Shown here piece after piece: positions 51,198 through 60,122 of a DNA stretch of 64,000 nt (positions are counted from its first letter, which is position 1; each line of letters opens with the position of its first letter). The notes below the pieces were generated by a model. The model did not search any database, was not told the DNA's origin, and saw only the letters and a program-made list of their open reading frames with translations. The DNA lies in the NCBI RefSeq assembly GCF_013362815.1, contig NZ_JABFVK010000013.1, forward strand, positions 587,254 to 651,253, given 5' to 3'. Source of the DNA: Hamadaea sp. (GTDB taxonomy: Bacteria > Actinomycetota > Actinomycetes > Mycobacteriales > Micromonosporaceae). Made by a program: the position numbers and the translations under genes.

Positions 51198-52055
51198 ATG
51201 ACGGAGCCGACGACCGAAGCAGTCCTCGTGACAGGCGCCGCAGGCGGCATCGGAGCAGCAGCCGTCCGGTCTCTGGCCGGTCACGGCATGCGGGTGTACG
51301 CGACAGTGCGAGGCGACGACGAAACCAGTCGATCCTTGGCGAAGATCGCGAACGTGCGGCTGATCACGATGGACGTTTCCGAACCGGCGAGCGTCGAGGC
51401 CGCCGTCGAGACGATTCGCCGAGAGTCTCCGGCCTTGCGGGCGGTGGTCAACAACGCCGGCGTCATCGTCCAGGGGCCGCTGGAACTCGTCCCGCCCGCG
51501 GAGCTGCGCCGGCAGTTCGAGGTGAACACGTTCGGCCCGGCCTATGTCGTTCAGGCTTTTCTGCCGCTGTTGCGCGCAGGCGGTGGCCGGATCGTCAACG
51601 TCGGCGCCCCGACCGGCCGGGTGGCGATGCCCTTCCTCGGTCCGATCTCGGCCAGCAAGGCGGCACTCGAGTCGTTCAGCAACGCGCTGCGACTTGAGCT
51701 GGCAGCCTGGAACATCCCGGTCTCGGTGATCGAGCCGGGCAGCACCCAGACCCGGATCTTCGACAAGGCGGGCTCGGCCGAGAAGGCCGCCCGGCGGCTC
51801 TCCGACCCGCAACGGGTTCGGCTCTACGCCGATCACCTGGCTCGCATGGACAAGGCGCAGGCGGCGATGAAGCAGGACCCCGTCCAGCCGGTGGCCGACG
51901 CCATCGTCCACGCCGTCATCGCGCGTACGCCGAAACGCCGGTATGTGGTGGGTGGCGCTCGCGCCATCGGGCTTCTGCTCAAGATGCCCACGGGACTACG
52001 CGAACGACTGCTGATGTCGTCGTTGGGGCTGCGTGGGGTGGCGGCCGGACGATGA
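51198..52055 (+). CDS. SDR-family protein lacking the catalytic Ser and Tyr
   Basis: 285 residues. NAD(P) fold intact (VLVTGAAGGIGAAAV; VVNNAGVIVQGP; Asn110 in FEVNTFGPA). The catalytic segment reads VNVGAPTGRVAMPFLGPISA then SKAALE: Ala137 sits where Ser is expected and Ile150 replaces the Tyr of YxxxK, while Lys154 remains. Oxidoreductase activity is unlikely. Controlled by PadR boxes directly upstream, and coupled by a 4-base overlap to an intact SDR gene. Confidence 0.8.
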   Translation: MTEPTTEAVLVTGAAGGIGAAAVRSLAGHGMRVYATVRGDDETSRSLAKIANVRLITMDVSEPASVEAAVETIRRESPALRAVVNNAGVIVQGPLELVPPAELRRQFEVNTFGPAYVVQAFLPLLRAGGGRIVNVGAPTGRVAMPFLGPISASKAALESFSNALRLELAAWNIPVSVIEPGSTQTRIFDKAGSAEKAARRLSDPQRVRLYADHLARMDKAQAAMKQDPVQPVADAIVHAVIARTPKRRYVVGGARAIGLLLKMPTGLRERLLMSSLGLRGVAAGR

Positions 52056-52867
52056 AGACGATCGTCCTGATCGGAGCGACCTCTGGGCTCGGCCGGCAGG
52101 CGGCGTTGCAACTGGCCGCAGCCGGCCACCGGATGGTCCTCGTCGGACGCGACCGGCAGCGGTCCGACCGGCTTGCCGCAGAGGTGCCGTCGGCCACGGT
52201 GATCTCGGCGGACGTGTCGACGGCCGCAGGCGTGGACGCGGTGACCCAGCAAGTGACCGCCCTGGTCGACCGGGTGGACGTGCTGGTCAACAACGCCGGG
52301 GTGATGACACCCACCCGTCAGATCACGGCCGACGGAATAGAGCTCAACCTGGCGGTCCATCACCTGGCTCCCTACTCGATGACCAGCGGGCTGCTGACCC
52401 TGCTGCAGCGCGGCGAGGGCCGGGTGATCAATGTGAACTCCGAGGGCCACCGAGCGCCGATGCGGGGATCTGGACCGATCGTCCTGGACCTCGCCGACCT
52501 CAACGCGGAGCACGACTTCGACCCGTTCCTGACCTACAGCCGGACGAAGCTCGCCAACCTGTTGTTCTGCTACGAACTTCAGCGTCGCCATCCCGAGTTG
52601 ACCGTGGCAGCACTGCATCCGGGTATGGTCCGCACGAATCTCGGTCGGCGGTTTCCCCGGTTGCAGGTCGCATTGCTCACGGCGTTCCTGCTCCCCGCCC
52701 GGGAAGGCGCGCGACCGGTCGTACGCCTGGCGACGGACGCTGAGGTGGTCGCCGGCGGCTACTACAACCGCTTCACCTGCACGCCGTCCTCGGCCGCGTC
52801 GTATGACATCGTGACCGCCCGAGGACTGTGGGAGGCGACCGCCGGACTCCGCGGCCCGTTCGCCTGA
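52052..52867 (+). CDS. short-chain dehydrogenase/reductase
   Basis: 271 residues. TGxxxGxG-type motif IVLIGATSGLGRQAA, NNAGVMTPTR, catalytic Ser in VINVNSEGHR and Tyr-Lys in TYSRTKLANLLF, all present. Resembles retinol dehydrogenase-like SDRs (SRTKLANL). ATGA overlap with the upstream catalytically impaired SDR suggests that the two act as one complex or in one pathway. Both are likely induced by the ligand of the divergent PadR. Confidence 0.85.
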   Translation: MKTIVLIGATSGLGRQAALQLAAAGHRMVLVGRDRQRSDRLAAEVPSATVISADVSTAAGVDAVTQQVTALVDRVDVLVNNAGVMTPTRQITADGIELNLAVHHLAPYSMTSGLLTLLQRGEGRVINVNSEGHRAPMRGSGPIVLDLADLNAEHDFDPFLTYSRTKLANLLFCYELQRRHPELTVAALHPGMVRTNLGRRFPRLQVALLTAFLLPAREGARPVVRLATDAEVVAGGYYNRFTCTPSSAASYDIVTARGLWEATAGLRGPFA

Positions 52868-52923
52868 GAACGCCGCACCCGCCGAGCCGGCCGCCGTCCC
52901 CGGCGGTCGGCTAGTGTCGAGCG

Positions 52924-53703
52924 ATGGATCATGAAGACCCGGAGGTGCACGGCTCCTCCTTCGGCGCGGCAGCGATCGCGTACGCCGAACACCGGCCGGA
53001 CTATGCGCACGCCGCAATCCGATGGGCGCTCGAACCCGCACCAGGCCTGCGAGTGCTCGATCTGGGCGCGGGGACGGGCAAGCTGACCGCGACGCTGACG
53101 GAGCTCGGCGCGGAGGTCACAGCGGTCGAGCCCGACCCGGCGATGCTCGCCGAGTTGCGGCGGGGACTGCCGGACGCCCACGCGTTGCCGGGGAGCGCGG
53201 AGGAGATTCCGCTGCCGGACGCGTCTGTCGACGCGGTGGTGGCCGGCAACGCGATGCACTGGTTCGACATGTCCGTCGCCGGGCCGGAGATCGCCCGCGT
53301 TCTGCGGCCCGGCGGCGTACTGGCCGGACTGTGGAACGTCATCGACGACCGGATCGCCTGGGCGGCCGGGCTGGAGACGGTCGGCGGCAGTGCGGCGATC
53401 GGACCTCGTGACACTCTCGGCAACTGGCGGGCGGCCACGGCGAACCTCCACCTGCCCAAGAACGGTGGATCGGCGCGATTCGGCTCGCCGGAGCAGGCCG
53501 AGTTCCCGCACGGGCAGCGGCGTACGGCGGATTCGCTGGTCGCGACGCTCGGGACGCGGGCGGGCATGCTCGTCATGCCGGCGGCGGAACGAGCGGCCAC
53601 GCTCGGCCGGATTCGGGGATACCTCGCGAGCCGCCCGGAGACCGCCGGTGGCGAGTTCACGCTGCCGATGCTGACCGGTGTGCTCCGCGTACGCCGGATC
53701 TAA
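52924..53703 (+). CDS. SAM-dependent methyltransferase (class I)
   Basis: 259 residues. Motif I RVLDLGAGTGKLTATL, acidic EPDPAM, VVAGNAMHWFDMSVAG and LRPGGVLAGLWNV, as in Methyltransf_11. TAGTGT lies six bases upstream of the ATG, implying a leaderless start. It resembles the methyltransferase at 25704-26489 (both have the HWF/HWI-D segment). Converges on a response regulator gene with a 4-base overlap. Confidence 0.83.
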   Translation: MDHEDPEVHGSSFGAAAIAYAEHRPDYAHAAIRWALEPAPGLRVLDLGAGTGKLTATLTELGAEVTAVEPDPAMLAELRRGLPDAHALPGSAEEIPLPDASVDAVVAGNAMHWFDMSVAGPEIARVLRPGGVLAGLWNVIDDRIAWAAGLETVGGSAAIGPRDTLGNWRAATANLHLPKNGGSARFGSPEQAEFPHGQRRTADSLVATLGTRAGMLVMPAAERAATLGRIRGYLASRPETAGGEFTLPMLTGVLRVRRI

Positions 53704-54347
53704 CGAGCGGGGGAGATGAACCCCGACTCGTACGCGAGGATGACCGCCTGAATCCGGTCCCGCGCGCCGAGTTTGGCCAGGATGTTGCCGACGTGGGTCT
53801 TCACCGTCTCGACGCCGACGTAGAGCTCGGTGGCGATCTCGGCGTTGCTGCGGCCCTCGGCGAGGAGGCGGAGCACCTGCGCCTCCCGTTCGGTCAGCGA
53901 TCGCAGAACTGCGGCGTCGCGATGTACGCCGAAAGCGGCGGCGAGACGGCGCACGGAGGCGGGGAAGAGCAGGGAATCGCCGCTGGCCACAGTGCGTACG
54001 GCGGACAGGAGTTCGTCGGGGCGCGAGCGCTTGAGGAGGAAGCCGTTCGCGCCCGCCTGGAGAGCCGCGAAGACGTAGTCGTCGTTCTCGAACGTGGTGA
54101 TCACGATGATCTTCGGCGGCTGCGGCATCCGGGCGAGGATCGTGCGGGTGGCCTCGATGCCGTCGACGCCCGGCATGCGTACGTCCATGAGGATCACGTC
54201 CGGTTGCAGTGTTCGCGCCTGCGAGAGGGCCTCGGCGCCGTCGGACGCCTCGCCGACGACCGTGAGGTCCGCCTCGGCGTCGACGAGGACGCGCAAGCCC
54301 GCCCGGATCAGTGGTTCGTCGTCGGCGATCAGCACCTTCAGCGTCAT
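53700..54347 (-). CDS. NarL-family response regulator
   Basis: 215 residues. Receiver domain IADDEPLIRAG with phospho-Asp55 in MDVRMPGVDG and Lys in GFLLKRSRPD; LuxR HTH LTEREAQVLRLLAEGRSNAE and GVETVKTHVGNILAKL. Third gene of an operon: membrane protein (55513-56490), kinase (54344-55516), regulator. Each overlaps by 4 bases. Confidence 0.9.
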   Translation of the reverse strand: MTLKVLIADDEPLIRAGLRVLVDAEADLTVVGEASDGAEALSQARTLQPDVILMDVRMPGVDGIEATRTILARMPQPPKIIVITTFENDDYVFAALQAGANGFLLKRSRPDELLSAVRTVASGDSLLFPASVRRLAAAFGVHRDAAVLRSLTEREAQVLRLLAEGRSNAEIATELYVGVETVKTHVGNILAKLGARDRIQAVILAYESGFISPAR

Positions 54348-55516
54348 GGGTTCCCCTCGTAGGGCAGGACGGCGCGCACCCGCCAGATCCCTTGCACGGC
54401 ACCGGCTTCGGCCCGTCCGCCGACCGACGACGCGCGCTCTCGGATGCCGACCAGCCCCCGCCCGCCGTCCGGCCGGGTCCGCCCCACCGGCCCGTCCGGC
54501 AGCGGGTTCTCCACCGTCAACGTGGCCTGCTCTGTGCGTACAAGTAGCCGGAGAGTGACCGGACCTCGGCCGTGCCGGATCGCGTTGGTGAGCGCCTCGC
54601 GGGCGATTTGCTGCAGCTCGTGCGCGGTCTCGGGCGGCACGCGAGCCTCATCGCCCTCGATGTCCGCGGTCAGGTCGAGGCCCGAGCGCCGCGCAGCGTC
54701 CACGAGATGCGCCATGCGCGGCTGCTCGCGAAGCACGCCCAGCACGTGGTCCAGCTCCGCCTGAGCCGTGCGCGCCGCTTCTTCGATGGCAGTCAACGCG
54801 GTACGCGCGAAGCCAGGATCGGTGTCGAGGACTCGCACGGCCGCTCCCGCCTGCAGCATCACGACGCTGAGCGTGTGCCCGACCGAGTCGTGCAGATCGC
54901 GGGCGAGCCGGTTGCGATCGGCGAGTTGTTCCGCGGTACGCCGGAGCACGGCGATCCGGTCGTTCGCCGACGGGCCGAGCAGCCGGGGCGCGAGCTTTGC
55001 CAGCAGCGCACCGGCCCCGGCAGCCGCCCCGATGAGTAGCGCGAGCAATGCGATCCCGGCGATCGGCTGCGCCGGGCCGAGCGTGTCGATCCAGACGGGC
55101 GGAACCGCCCAGCCGATGTCGCCCAGGAACGGCGAGAGGATGAGCAGCACCGCGCCGGGCGGAATCGCCAGCGTCATCGCCGCGACGACGCTGCCGAGGA
55201 AGAGATGCAGGAACCAGAACAATGCGGTACGCCCCCGGCCGCCCCGCCCGGCGGCGTCGAGCGCCTGGGCGGGGCCGCCGAGCAGCGTCCGGACGGTGGG
55301 GATCTCGATGGTGCGTACGACCGGAACCAGTCCGGTCACCGCCACGAGAGGCAGTGCGGCGGCGTAGACGACGGGGTCGGGATTGAGCACGCCGCGGACC
55401 AGGGAGGTGTTGACCTCGAGCGCGACTTCCATGAGCAGGACATACGGCATGATCAGCGCGCCGCCGAGGATCAGGTACAGCCATCGCCGCGCCAGTACTC
55501 CGACCCCATGTCTCAC
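54344..55516 (-). CDS. sensor histidine kinase (HisKA_3 type)
   Basis: 390 residues from a GTG overlapping the upstream stop (GTGA). N-terminal 175 residues hold about four membrane helices; HisKA_3 segment RNRLARDLHDSVGHTLS with His209, then HATPase_c (EIAREALTNAIRHG-type N box, RGLVGIRERASSVGG G box). The adjacent membrane protein may be its accessory sensor or its regulated transporter. Confidence 0.88.
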   Translation of the reverse strand: MRHGVGVLARRWLYLILGGALIMPYVLLMEVALEVNTSLVRGVLNPDPVVYAAALPLVAVTGLVPVVRTIEIPTVRTLLGGPAQALDAAGRGGRGRTALFWFLHLFLGSVVAAMTLAIPPGAVLLILSPFLGDIGWAVPPVWIDTLGPAQPIAGIALLALLIGAAAGAGALLAKLAPRLLGPSANDRIAVLRRTAEQLADRNRLARDLHDSVGHTLSVVMLQAGAAVRVLDTDPGFARTALTAIEEAARTAQAELDHVLGVLREQPRMAHLVDAARRSGLDLTADIEGDEARVPPETAHELQQIAREALTNAIRHGRGPVTLRLLVRTEQATLTVENPLPDGPVGRTRPDGGRGLVGIRERASSVGGRAEAGAVQGIWRVRAVLPYEGNP

Positions 55517-56490
55517 ACTGTCAGCCTCTCATCCCCGGCTGTCCGATGCGCCTGGTGTAGCGGGGCCCGCTCGTCGGCGTCTTGGGGTGGTGCCGGCTCG
55601 TTCGCGGACGAGTGGCTCGGCTGGGCGAGCTGCGTCGCGGCGATCAGGCCGACCGCCGTGCCCGCGAGCAGGCGCAGCAACGAGACGAGTCCGAGCAGCC
55701 CGAGCGGCTGATCCCCGCCGGACAACGGCGAGTCGATCACGAGGTTGAGCGTCAGCCACAGCCCCCACGCGAAGTTGGTCCCCGCGCCCACCCAGGCCAA
55801 CGTGAGGGCCGGCCACGTGGGACCGGGCCGTAGGCGAAGCAGGCCGAACGCGCCCGCCCCGGACAACAGCCCGAACACGGCCAGCAGGAAACGGCCGGAG
55901 AAGCTGGTCGAACCAGCCGGCAGTCCGGCGTCGCCGCCGAGCCCCCAGTAGAGGCAGATCAGCCCGAGGAGGGCTTGCATGCCGACCATGCTCTTGGCGA
56001 GCAACCCCAACTCCGACGGGAGAGGCCCGCCCGGGAGCCGCGGCCAGCGCTCGCGGGCGTACAGGACGAAGGCGGTCAGCAGGCCGACGCCCTGGCTCAC
56101 GAACCCCACGTAGACCACCGCGTACACCCACGGCTCGACGATTCCGCCGCCCTCCGCGAACACGTTCACTCCCCGCAGGGCGCTGATCGCCGCAGCCGCC
56201 GGAAGGGCGAGGACGATCGCGCCGAGGAAGCCGATGCCGACCCACATCGGGAACAGGATCAGCGGAGCGGGCAACCGTCGGCCCCACCGGCGCGTGAACG
56301 CCAACGCGAGGAGGACTGCCGTGGCGTCCATCAGCACGGTGAAGAGGTTCATCGCGTAGAAGGTCGCATCATCCGGAGTGGACGCGTTCGTGCCGATGGT
56401 GCTGCCGGACAGCCACATGATCTTCAGGACCAGATACGGCGATGCGGCCGCGACGGCCGCGTACGCCGCGATGTTCTTGGCTTTCGTCAT
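55513..56490 (-). CDS. multi-pass membrane protein in a two-component operon
   Basis: 325 residues from ATG 56490, eight or so membrane helices with short loops, and a hydrophilic C-terminal tail of about 35 residues rich in Glu, Pro and His. No family recognised. First gene of the operon with kinase and response regulator, coupled to the kinase by overlapping codons; upstream region carries many palindromes. It may act as signal input or as an effector. Confidence 0.75.
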   Translation of the reverse strand: MTKAKNIAAYAAVAAASPYLVLKIMWLSGSTIGTNASTPDDATFYAMNLFTVLMDATAVLLALAFTRRWGRRLPAPLILFPMWVGIGFLGAIVLALPAAAAISALRGVNVFAEGGGIVEPWVYAVVYVGFVSQGVGLLTAFVLYARERWPRLPGGPLPSELGLLAKSMVGMQALLGLICLYWGLGGDAGLPAGSTSFSGRFLLAVFGLLSGAGAFGLLRLRPGPTWPALTLAWVGAGTNFAWGLWLTLNLVIDSPLSGGDQPLGLLGLVSLLRLLAGTAVGLIAATQLAQPSHSSANEPAPPQDADERAPLHQAHRTAGDERLTV

Positions 56491-56532
56491 GCTCTCAGCG
56501 TCGTTCTTCAAGAGCGCGGGCGACTCCCGAGC

Positions 56533-56668
56533 AGGCGGGAACCGCCTCCCCCGCGCGGGGGATCTTCCCTTCCGCGCGCTACTGGTGGGCCTCCAGGCGC
56601 TACGGGTGGGCTTCCGCGCGCGTTATCCGGGGATAACGTCCCCTCGCAGCGAGGAATAACGACGTTAT
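56533..56668. promoter_or_regulatory. palindrome-dense region upstream of the membrane-protein/kinase operon
   Basis: Contains, in order, AGGCGG-gaa-CCGCCT (56533-56547), CCCCCGCGCGGGGG (56548-56561), a 19-bp direct repeat GCGCTACTGGTGGGCCTCC / GCGCTACGGGTGGGCTTCC (56576-56594, 56597-56615), CGTTATCC-gg-GGATAACG (56621-56638), CCTCG-cag-CGAGG (56642-56654) and ATAACG-a-CGTTAT (56656-56668). The last includes the end of the upstream response regulator. Likely combines a terminator of that gene and operators for the operon that starts at 56490. Confidence 0.6.
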
Positions 56669-57369
56669 CCCGGGATGTCGCGCGAGATGGAGCGGGGGAT
56701 GTCGCGCGTGAAGGTGCCGGGGACGACGAGCCCACCCTCGTACGCGGCGATCACCAACTGAGCGCGGTCACGCGCGTCGAGTTTCGTCAGCAGATGGCCC
56801 ACATGCGTCTTCACTGTCGCGGCCCCGACGTGCAGCCGATCGCAGATCTCCGCATTGGACAGTCCCCGCGCGATCAGTTCCAGCACTTCGCGCTCGCGGT
56901 CGGTGAGCGGCAGATCCGAACGTGGCACGGGCTGGGGACGGCGGGCGAACTCGGCGATGAGCCGACGGGTGACGCCAGGCGCGAGCAACCCGTCGCCGGC
57001 TGCGACGACTCTGATCGCCGCCAGCAGGTCGGCCGGGGGCGTGTCCTTGAGCAGGAAGCCGCTCGCTCCCGCCCGCAGGGCGGTGAACACGTACTGATCG
57101 AGGTCGAACATGGTCAACATCAGCACCTTCGCCGTGCTGCCCGGGTCGGCGCAGATCTGCCGGGTGGCTTCGATGCCGTCGAGGCCCGGCATGCGTACGT
57201 CCATCAGGATGACGTCGGGCCGCTGGTGGCGGGCGAGGCGTACGGCTTCGTCTCCGGTGGCCGCCTCGCCGGTCGCCACCATGCCCGGTTCGGCGTCGAC
57301 GAGCACCCGCAAGCTGCCGCGCAGCAGGGTCTGATCGTCGGCGAGCAGCACCTTCAACGGCTCGGTCAT
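56665..57369 (-). CDS. NarL-family response regulator
   Basis: 234 residues. Receiver with acidic pair LADDQTLLRG, phospho-Asp57 in ILMDVRMPGLDG and Lys in FLLKDTPPADLL; LuxR HTH LTDREREVLELIARGLSNAE and GAATVKTHVGHLLTKL. An unusual C-terminal tail of about 20 residues contains the repeated elements TRDIPRS and SRDIPG. Overlaps the kinase stop by 4 bases. Confidence 0.9.
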   Translation of the reverse strand: MTEPLKVLLADDQTLLRGSLRVLVDAEPGMVATGEAATGDEAVRLARHQRPDVILMDVRMPGLDGIEATRQICADPGSTAKVLMLTMFDLDQYVFTALRAGASGFLLKDTPPADLLAAIRVVAAGDGLLAPGVTRRLIAEFARRPQPVPRSDLPLTDREREVLELIARGLSNAEICDRLHVGAATVKTHVGHLLTKLDARDRAQLVIAAYEGGLVVPGTFTRDIPRSISRDIPG

Positions 57370-58517
57370 CGCGCGGCCTCGTAGCGCAGGGTGGCCCGGA
57401 CGGCGAAGCCGCCACCGGGTTCGGGACCGGCAGTGAGCGTGCCGGCGTACATGGCGACCCGTTCGCGCATGCCGATCAGGCCGTGTCCGTTCGCACCCGG
57501 CTGCGGCGGGTTCGTCCCGTCGTCGATCACGCTCAGGCGCACCTCGCCGTGGTCCGCCTCGACGTCGATCGCGCAGCGTGCGTGCGGTCCCGCGTGCTTG
57601 GCCACGTTCGTCAGCGCCTCCTGCACGATGCGGTGCACGGCCAGACCCACGCCGTCCGGCAGATCCGCGAGCCCATGCGCGGTCAGCTCGGCTCCGGCCC
57701 GCCGCGCCAGGTCACCGAGCGCTTCCGGTCCGGGCGCGGGCGCGAGGTCCGCGGGTTCTTCTTCCGATCTGAGTACGCCGAGCATCCGCCGCATGTCGTT
57801 GAGGGCGTTCCGGCTGGTCTGCTCGATGACGCGTAACGCCTCGTGGGCTTCTTCCGGGCGGGTGCGGACGACGTGGTTGGCGACCCCGGCCTTCACCGCG
57901 ATCAGGCCCATGCTGTGGGTCACCACGTCGTGCAGTTCCCGGGCGATGCGCAGCCGTTCTTCGTCGGCCGCTTCCCGGGCGATGCGCTGCGCTGTGCGTA
58001 CGGCGTCAAGGCGGCGCTGCCGGGCGGCCCGGCCGAGTTCGGCGGCGGCGAGCAAGGCCAGGAACCCCAGGATCAGCAACCCGGCGTTACCCCGCCACCA
58101 GTCGCGGCCCGGTTCACCGGCCACCCCCAGCGTGGCCGCCCCGACCAGTACGCCGATCGACAACCCGGCCAGCCACCGCTCCGCCCAACTCCGGGGCGTA
58201 CGCGTGGCGGTCACGGCATACAAGGCGTACGCGGCGGGCAGCAGAGGATCCCAGAGATGGTCCCGGAGGACGGCGACCACGCTGATCGTCAGCGTCACGA
58301 GGTACACCGGCAACGGCCAGATCCGGCGTACGACGAGCGGCAGGAGAGCGGCCCCGGCCAGGGCGAACTGCTCCCACGCGGGACCGGTCGCCGGGCGCGC
58401 CGCCGAGGGGCCGACCGGGCCGGTCGCGAGCAGCACGACCGCGTACGCCAGCACGACGACGCCGTCGAAGGCGATCAGCCGGGCGGGCCGGCTCTCGGGC
58501 TGCTCTGCGGGATGCAC
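57366..58517 (-). CDS. sensor histidine kinase (HisKA_3 type, DUF7134-like sensor)
   Basis: 383 residues from GTG 58517; TATTGT six bases upstream suggests leaderless transcription. Four membrane helices in the first 160 residues, then RLRIARELHDVVTHSMGLIA with His196 and an HATPase_c domain (QEALTNVAKHAG N box; GHGLIGMRERVAMYAG G box). Partner of the response regulator 56665-57369. Divergent from an ABC transporter operon, the usual target of this pairing. Confidence 0.9.
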   Translation of the reverse strand: MHPAEQPESRPARLIAFDGVVVLAYAVVLLATGPVGPSAARPATGPAWEQFALAGAALLPLVVRRIWPLPVYLVTLTISVVAVLRDHLWDPLLPAAYALYAVTATRTPRSWAERWLAGLSIGVLVGAATLGVAGEPGRDWWRGNAGLLILGFLALLAAAELGRAARQRRLDAVRTAQRIAREAADEERLRIARELHDVVTHSMGLIAVKAGVANHVVRTRPEEAHEALRVIEQTSRNALNDMRRMLGVLRSEEEPADLAPAPGPEALGDLARRAGAELTAHGLADLPDGVGLAVHRIVQEALTNVAKHAGPHARCAIDVEADHGEVRLSVIDDGTNPPQPGANGHGLIGMRERVAMYAGTLTAGPEPGGGFAVRATLRYEAAR

Positions 58518-58637
58518 CGGTCGACAATAGTCACGGCCAGGGCGGATACGCCTCCGCCCACGGGTGGAGGAAGGGCCGGACGAGGTCCGACCCCGGTCCG
58601 ATGCGCGCGGGCGGGCCGGCGAGCCACGATGGCAGCC

Positions 58638-59357
58638 ATGATCGAGGTCTCTCAGCTGACCAAACGTTATGGGCGGGCGACCGCCGTGGACGACCTGACC
58701 TTCACCGTCCGGCCCGGGGTCGTGACCGGCTTCCTCGGCCCCAACGGCGCGGGCAAGTCGACGACGATGCGGCTGATGCTCGGCTTGGACCGCCCCACCG
58801 CCGGTGAGGTACGCGTCGCCGGCCAGCCCTACGAGCGCCTGAACCGGCCACTGCACACGGTCGGGGCGCTGCTCGACGGCCGGTCCGTCCACCCGGGACG
58901 ATCCGCGCACAACCATCTGCGCTATCTGGCTCGCAGCAACGGGATCGGGCGTTCCCGCGTACAAGAGGTGATCGAACTGACCGGGCTGACGACGGCGGCC
59001 AAGCGGCGCGCGGGCAAGTTCTCCCTCGGCATGGCGCAGCGGCTCGGGCTGGCGGCCGCGCTGCTCGGCGATCCGGCGGTGCTGATCCTGGACGAGCCGG
59101 TCAACGGCCTGGACCCGGAGGGCGTCCGGTGGATTCGCGACCTGCTGAAGGGGCTGGCCGGGCAGGGCAGGACGGTGCTCGTGTCGAGTCACCTGATGAG
59201 TGAGGCGGCGAAGACCGCCGACCACCTCATCGTGATCGGGCGCGGACGGCTGCTGGCCGACACCGCCACCGTGGACTTCGTCGGGGGAGCGGAATCGCTG
59301 GAGGACGCGTTCCTGCGCCTGACCGCGGACGCCGTCGAGTACCGGGGGCAGCTGTGA
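58638..59357 (+). CDS. ABC transporter ATP-binding protein (exporter type)
   Basis: 239 residues from ATG 58638; ATG 58629 in frame is possible. Walker A GPNGAGKST, signature motif FSLGMAQRLGLA (a variant of LSGGQ), Walker B VLILDEPVNGLDPEG and switch His in VSSHLMSE. CcmA/antibiotic-exporter branch. Coupled to the permease by a 4-base overlap (GTGA). Likely regulated by the divergent NarL-type system, possibly in response to a peptide or drug. Confidence 0.9.
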   Translation: MIEVSQLTKRYGRATAVDDLTFTVRPGVVTGFLGPNGAGKSTTMRLMLGLDRPTAGEVRVAGQPYERLNRPLHTVGALLDGRSVHPGRSAHNHLRYLARSNGIGRSRVQEVIELTGLTTAAKRRAGKFSLGMAQRLGLAAALLGDPAVLILDEPVNGLDPEGVRWIRDLLKGLAGQGRTVLVSSHLMSEAAKTADHLIVIGRGRLLADTATVDFVGGAESLEDAFLRLTADAVEYRGQL

Positions 59358-60106
59358 ACCTGCTCGCCGCCGAATGGATCAAGGTACGCAGCGTCCGCTC
59401 GACACTGTGGACACTGCTGGCGACGATCGGGCTGGCCGTTGGGCTGAGCGCCTTCGTCGCCGCGAACTTCCGGGCGAACATCGAGCGGGTGCAGAACTTC
59501 GACCCCATCGTGACCTCGCTCTACGGGCTCACCCTCGCCCAGCTGGCGCTCGTCGTGTTCGGGGTGCTCACCGTCGGCTCGGAGTACGCCTCCGGCTCGA
59601 TTCGGCCGACCCTGGCGGCGGTGCCCCGGCGGGGTCGGTTCTACGCGGCGAAGACAGCCGTCATCGGGCTCGTGGCGCTCGCGGTGTCGGCCCCGTCCGT
59701 CCTGGCCGCCTTCGTCGTCGGGCAGCACGCGCTCGGCCCGTACGCCGTAGCCGCAGGCGATCCCGACACCGTGCCCGCCCTGCTCGGTGCGACGGCGTAC
59801 CTGCCGTTGATCTGCCTCTTCGCGGCCGGGGTCGCGACGATGGTACGCAGTTCCGCGATCGCGCTCGGCGTCCTCGTCCCGGTGCTGTTCCTCGGCTCGC
59901 AAGGGCTCGGCAACGTGCCCGGACTGCGGCCGGTGCTGCAGTACCTGCCGGACCAGGCCGGGATGGAGCTCATGCGGATCGCCGGTGGCCCCGACAGCCG
60001 CTTCGGACCCGCGTACGGGCCTGGCGTCGCGCTGGTCATCCTGGTCGGGTGGACGGTTGCTGCGCTGGTTGGAGGATTCCTCGTGCTACGTCGCCGTGAC
60101 GCGTAA
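59354..60106 (+). CDS. ABC-2 type permease
   Basis: 250 residues from GTG. Six membrane helices with the signature AAEWIKVRSVRSTLWTLLAT at the start and the motif EYASGSIRPTLAAVPRRGRF, both typical of ABC-2 permeases in actinomycete drug or peptide exporters. Forms the transport pore with the upstream ATPase. Converges on the kinase gene that ends 17 bases downstream. Confidence 0.87.
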   Translation: MNLLAAEWIKVRSVRSTLWTLLATIGLAVGLSAFVAANFRANIERVQNFDPIVTSLYGLTLAQLALVVFGVLTVGSEYASGSIRPTLAAVPRRGRFYAAKTAVIGLVALAVSAPSVLAAFVVGQHALGPYAVAAGDPDTVPALLGATAYLPLICLFAAGVATMVRSSAIALGVLVPVLFLGSQGLGNVPGLRPVLQYLPDQAGMELMRIAGGPDSRFGPAYGPGVALVILVGWTVAALVGGFLVLRRRDA

Positions 60107-60122
60107 CGGCTTCCGCGCGAGG

